Below, piece after piece: positions 61,416 through 64,000 of a stretch of DNA of 64,000 nt (positions are counted from its first letter, which is position 1; each line of letters begins with the position of its first letter). The notes beneath the pieces are model-generated. The model worked only from the letters and a program-made list of their open reading frames with translations, was not told the DNA's origin and did not search any database. The stretch is from Pseudomonadales bacterium (lineage in GTDB: Bacteria > Pseudomonadota > Gammaproteobacteria > Pseudomonadales > Halieaceae): the NCBI GenBank assembly GCA_024234855.1, contig JACKNN010000003.1, positions 62,001 to 126,000 on the forward strand. The letters are read 5' to 3'. The position numbers were made by a program, and so were the translations under genes.

Positions 61416-62017
61416 CGACGGCTTTCCGCGCGCAACAGGAACTCCTTGTGCAATTCCTGCACACTATCGTCCAGTTCCGCCAGGGACTTTGCGTTGTCGA
61501 TTACGATGTCCGCCAGTGCCAGCCGCTGCTCGCGGTCCATCTGGGCCGCCATGATGCGCCGGATCTGCTCTTCGCTGTTGTTGTCCCGCTGGCTGGCACG
61601 CGCCAGCTGCAGCGCCTCGGGCACGTCCACCACCACCACGCAATCCACCAGGTCCCGCTGTCGGGTTTCCAGCAACAGCGGGGAGCTGAGTATGCAGTAG
61701 GCGGAACCGGCCACCGCGAGCTGGCGCTGGATTTCCTCGTGTATCAGCGGGTGGGTGAGTCGTTCCAGCCACTGCCGTTCGCGCTCGTCGGCGAACACTT
61801 TCTGGCGCAGCGCGGCGCGATCGAGGCTGCCATCGGCGAGGATCAGGGCGGCGCCAAAATGATCGGCGATCGCCGACAGCGCGGCCCCGCCGGGCTCCAC
61901 CACCAGCCTGGCGGCGATGTCCGCATCCACCACCGCAATACCCAGGCGCTCGAAGCGCCGGGTGACGGCCGATTTTCCGCTGCCGATGCCGCCGGTGACC
62001 CCGATCACCAGTCCCAT
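61412..62017 (-). CDS. coaE: Dephospho-CoA kinase
   Basis: A 201-residue P-loop kinase for the last step of coenzyme A synthesis. The Walker A is GVTGGIGSGKSAV (about 6-18), with DADIAARLVVEPGG and SSPLLLETRQRDLVDCVVVVD following as in CoaE. ATG 62017 shares one base with the pilD stop (TGATG). It is part of pilC-pilD-coaE, as in Pseudomonas. Confidence 0.96.
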   Translation of the reverse strand: MGLVIGVTGGIGSGKSAVTRRFERLGIAVVDADIAARLVVEPGGAALSAIADHFGAALILADGSLDRAALRQKVFADERERQWLERLTHPLIHEEIQRQLAVAGSAYCILSSPLLLETRQRDLVDCVVVVDVPEALQLARASQRDNNSEEQIRRIMAAQMDREQRLALADIVIDNAKSLAELDDSVQELHKEFLLRAESRR

Positions 62018-62883
62018 CAGTTCAGCCCCGCCGCCGACAGGTAGCGGTTGGTGAGCGCCTCCCCCCACAGCAGTGCGATCCAGCCCGCGGCTGCCAGGTA
62101 GGGGCCGAAGGGAATGGCCACCTCGCGGCCCCTGCGCTTGATCAACATCAGCGCAATGCCGCACACCGCCCCCACCACGGACGACAACAGGATAACAAGT
62201 GGCAGGGCCTGCCAGCCCAGCCAGGCGCCGAGCGCTGCCAGCAGTTTGAAATCACCGTAACCCATGCCGTCCTTGCCCGTGACCAGCTTGAACAGCCAGT
62301 ACACGCCCCAGAGTATGAGATAGCCCGCCATGGCGCCAATCACCGCATCGCCGAGGCTCACGTAAGTCCCGCCGAGATTGAACAGCAGGCCCAGCCACAG
62401 TAACGGCAGCGTGATGTCGTCGGGCAGCAACGTGTGATCGATGTCGATCATGGTGAGGGCTACCAGTGCCCAGGTGAAAATGATGGCCCCCAGCAGGGCC
62501 GGGGAGAAAGCAAAGAAGCAGGCGAGGCAGAGTGTGAGCAGCCCGGTGACAAGTTCAACTGCGGGGTAGCGCAGGGAGATTTTTACCCCGCAGGAGGCGC
62601 ATTTACCGCCCAGCAGCAGGTAGCTGATGAGCGGGATGTTGTGCCACGGCTTGATCGCGCTACCGCAGTGTGGGCAGTGGGAATTCGGCGTGGCCAGGGT
62701 CAGCCGTGCGGCTTCCTTTTCCTGCGGCACTTCGAGCAGCTCGCAGCAGTCACGCCGCCAGCGGGTTTCCATCATCAGCGGCAGGCGGTAGATCACCACG
62801 TTGAGAAAACTGCCAACGACCAGGCCGAGGCATAACAGGCACAGCGGCAACAGCCAATCGAGTTGGTCGAATAAAGCCTGCAT
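62017..62883 (-). CDS. pilD: Type IV prepilin peptidase/methyltransferase PilD
   Basis: A 288-residue inner-membrane aspartyl protease that cleaves and N-methylates type IV pilins and type II pseudopilins. A cytoplasmic loop has the tetracysteine motif CPHCGSAI ... CASCGVKISLRYP. Catalytic Asp residues lie in TMIDIDHTLLPD and in GMGYGDFKLLAALG. About eight membrane helices are seen. It follows pilC by about 33 bp. Confidence 0.96.
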   Translation of the reverse strand: MQALFDQLDWLLPLCLLCLGLVVGSFLNVVIYRLPLMMETRWRRDCCELLEVPQEKEAARLTLATPNSHCPHCGSAIKPWHNIPLISYLLLGGKCASCGVKISLRYPAVELVTGLLTLCLACFFAFSPALLGAIIFTWALVALTMIDIDHTLLPDDITLPLLWLGLLFNLGGTYVSLGDAVIGAMAGYLILWGVYWLFKLVTGKDGMGYGDFKLLAALGAWLGWQALPLVILLSSVVGAVCGIALMLIKRRGREVAIPFGPYLAAAGWIALLWGEALTNRYLSAAGLN

Positions 62884-62916
62884 CAGCTTCGTTTCCTGGC
62901 CCGGGCGCCGCCGGGT

Positions 62917-64000
62917 CTAGATTACCGAGCCGAGCATGAAGATGGGCAGGTACATCGCCACCATCAGGCCGCCCACCAGTACACCGAGTATCGCCATGAT
63001 CATCGGTTCCATCAGCGAACTGAGGCTGTCCACGGCGTTATCCACCGCCTCTTCATAGTGCGTGGCAACCTTGTCGAGCATCTCGTCCAGCGAACCCGAC
63101 TCCTCGCCGATCGACATCATCTGCAGCAGCATATTGGGAAACAGGCCGGTGGACTTGGTCGACGAGTACAGGGTGTTGCCGGTGGTGACATCATCCTTGA
63201 TTCGCCGGATAGCCTTGGCGTACACCGAGTTGCCCGCGGCGCCGGCGGTGGATTCCAGTGCATCCACCAGCGGCACACCGGCAGCAAAGGTTGTTGCCAG
63301 GGTGCGGGAGAAGCGGGCGATGACCGAGTCGTGCACGATCATGCCGAAGATGGGCAGGCGCAGGGTCAGCCGGTCCAGGAATTCGGCGAACTTCACCGAG
63401 CGCAGTTTCGCCTCCCTGAACACAAAAATCGCGGCGATGATCATCAGCAGGATGACGAACCACCATTTCTGCACAAAATTCGAAATCGTCAGGACAAACA
63501 GGGTAAAGGCCGGCAGGTCCGAGCCGAAGCTGCGGAAGGTCTCGGCGAACTGCGGCACCACCTTGACCAGGAGGATACCGGTGACGACGATCGCCACCAC
63601 CACCACCGCGGTCGGGTAGGTCAACGCTTTCCTGATTTTGGCCTTCAGCTGCTCGGTTTTTTCCTTGTAGGTCGCCACCCGGTCGAGCATCACTTCCAGG
63701 GTGCCCGATTCCTCGCCCGAGGCGACCAGGGAGCAGAACAGGTCATCAAACAGGCGCGGGTGTTTGGCCAGGGACAGCGCCAGGCCGCCGCCAGCGGCGA
63801 CATCATTGCGAATAGTGTTCACCAGTTCCCGCATCTTGGGTTTTTCGGAACCCTCGGCCACGATTTCGAAACTCTGTACCAGCGGCACACCGGCCTTGAT
63901 CATGGTGGCCATCTGGCGGGTGAATATGGCGATATCCGCCGGCTTGATGGGTTTGCCGCCACTGCCGAACAGGGGCTTGGATTTCTTTTTGATATTCTTC
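62917..64000 (-). CDS. pilC: Type IV pilus inner-membrane platform protein PilC (5' end beyond window)
   Basis: 361 residues of a PilC/GspF-type protein are visible; the frame is open to the right edge, so the first 45 or so residues are missing. The visible part begins around KNIKKKSKPLFG and enters the first T2SSF domain (FTRQMATMIKAGVPLVQSFEIV). A second T2SSF domain follows (FSRTLATTFAAGVPLVDAL). Membrane helices lie near each domain end. PilC anchors the PilB/PilT motors, so the cell probably has type IV pili. Confidence 0.95.
   Translation of the reverse strand, partial: KNIKKKSKPLFGSGGKPIKPADIAIFTRQMATMIKAGVPLVQSFEIVAEGSEKPKMRELVNTIRNDVAAGGGLALSLAKHPRLFDDLFCSLVASGEESGTLEVMLDRVATYKEKTEQLKAKIRKALTYPTAVVVVAIVVTGILLVKVVPQFAETFRSFGSDLPAFTLFVLTISNFVQKWWFVILLMIIAAIFVFREAKLRSVKFAEFLDRLTLRLPIFGMIVHDSVIARFSRTLATTFAAGVPLVDALESTAGAAGNSVYAKAIRRIKDDVTTGNTLYSSTKSTGLFPNMLLQMMSIGEESGSLDEMLDKVATHYEEAVDNAVDSLSSLMEPMIMAILGVLVGGLMVAMYLPIFMLGSVI

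Noticed and set aside
1..64000. Mobile element, CRISPR array, prophage, toxin-antitoxin or biosynthetic cluster
   Set aside because: I looked for transposase, integrase, repeat-spacer and defence motifs on both strands and found none; apart from a few short spacers, every stretch is filled by recognisable core genes.

Overview
The window is GC-rich and densely packed with core genes. It reads as chromosomal housekeeping DNA of a free-living, aerobic gammaproteobacterium. The gene order closely follows the Pseudomonas aeruginosa mreB-to-pilC arc: gatCAB, mreBCD-maf-rng-yhdP, rpoN-hpf-ptsN-rapZ-ptsO, hisGD, algW, zapE, rplM-rpsI, pet, sspAB, lpoA, rsmI, rnpB, the dcw cluster, secA-argJ and pilDC. 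A marine Cellvibrionales/Halieaceae-like member of the Pseudomonadales sensu lato is my best guess, but the family level is only inference. I see no insertion sequence, prophage, CRISPR array, integron or tRNA gene.

Layout. 1-0.9 kb: a truncated CWC-family gene and a divergent Smr gene, sharing what looks like a two-way promoter. 0.9-4.4 kb (minus): gatC-gatA-gatB for transamidation of mischarged tRNAs, then a small PA4642-like gene. 4.5-13.1 kb (plus): mreB-mreC-mreD-maf-rng-yhdP for cell shape, RNA processing and envelope lipid transport. 13.1-22.3 kb (minus): yrbG, kdsD, lptA, lptB, rpoN, hpf, ptsN, rapZ, ptsO, mgtE, darP, mixing LPS export, sigma-54 and the nitrogen-PTS branch. 22.5-25.5 kb (plus): mlaC, ibaG, hisG, hisD. 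25.5-27.2 kb (minus): algW/degS and zapG. 27.4-33.5 kb (plus): zapE, rplM-rpsI, petA and a fused petB-petC, sspA-sspB. 33.6-36.4 kb (minus): lpoA-yraN-diaA. 36.6-37.9 kb: rsmI and the RNase P RNA gene rnpB. 38.1-55.9 kb: an unbroken division and cell-wall cluster from mraZ to lpxC, mostly with 1-11 nt overlaps. 56.0-61.4 kb: M23 peptidase, secA, argJ, mutT. 61.4-64.0 kb (minus): coaE, pilD and the 3' part of pilC.

The genes mainly build and divide the envelope. MreBCD with RodA-type enzymes drive elongation. MurE/F/D/G/C, MraY, DdlB and FtsI/W/A/Q/L/Z drive precursor synthesis and septation. LpoA activates PBP1A, and LptA/LptB/KdsD/LpxC handle LPS. SecA exports the envelope proteins.

I found no new multi-gene system. 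The most notable points are: mreC, whose only well-placed start codon is ATC, next to an intercistronic hairpin; a single-polypeptide cytochrome b/c1; several gene-sized absences from otherwise standard neighbourhoods (kdsC-lptC, mlaFED and mlaB, murA, hisC, tldD/pmbA, dolP); four 10-bp-phased MraZ boxes; and an SSQ instead of SSN motif in FtsI. The absences concern position only: these genes may lie elsewhere in the genome.
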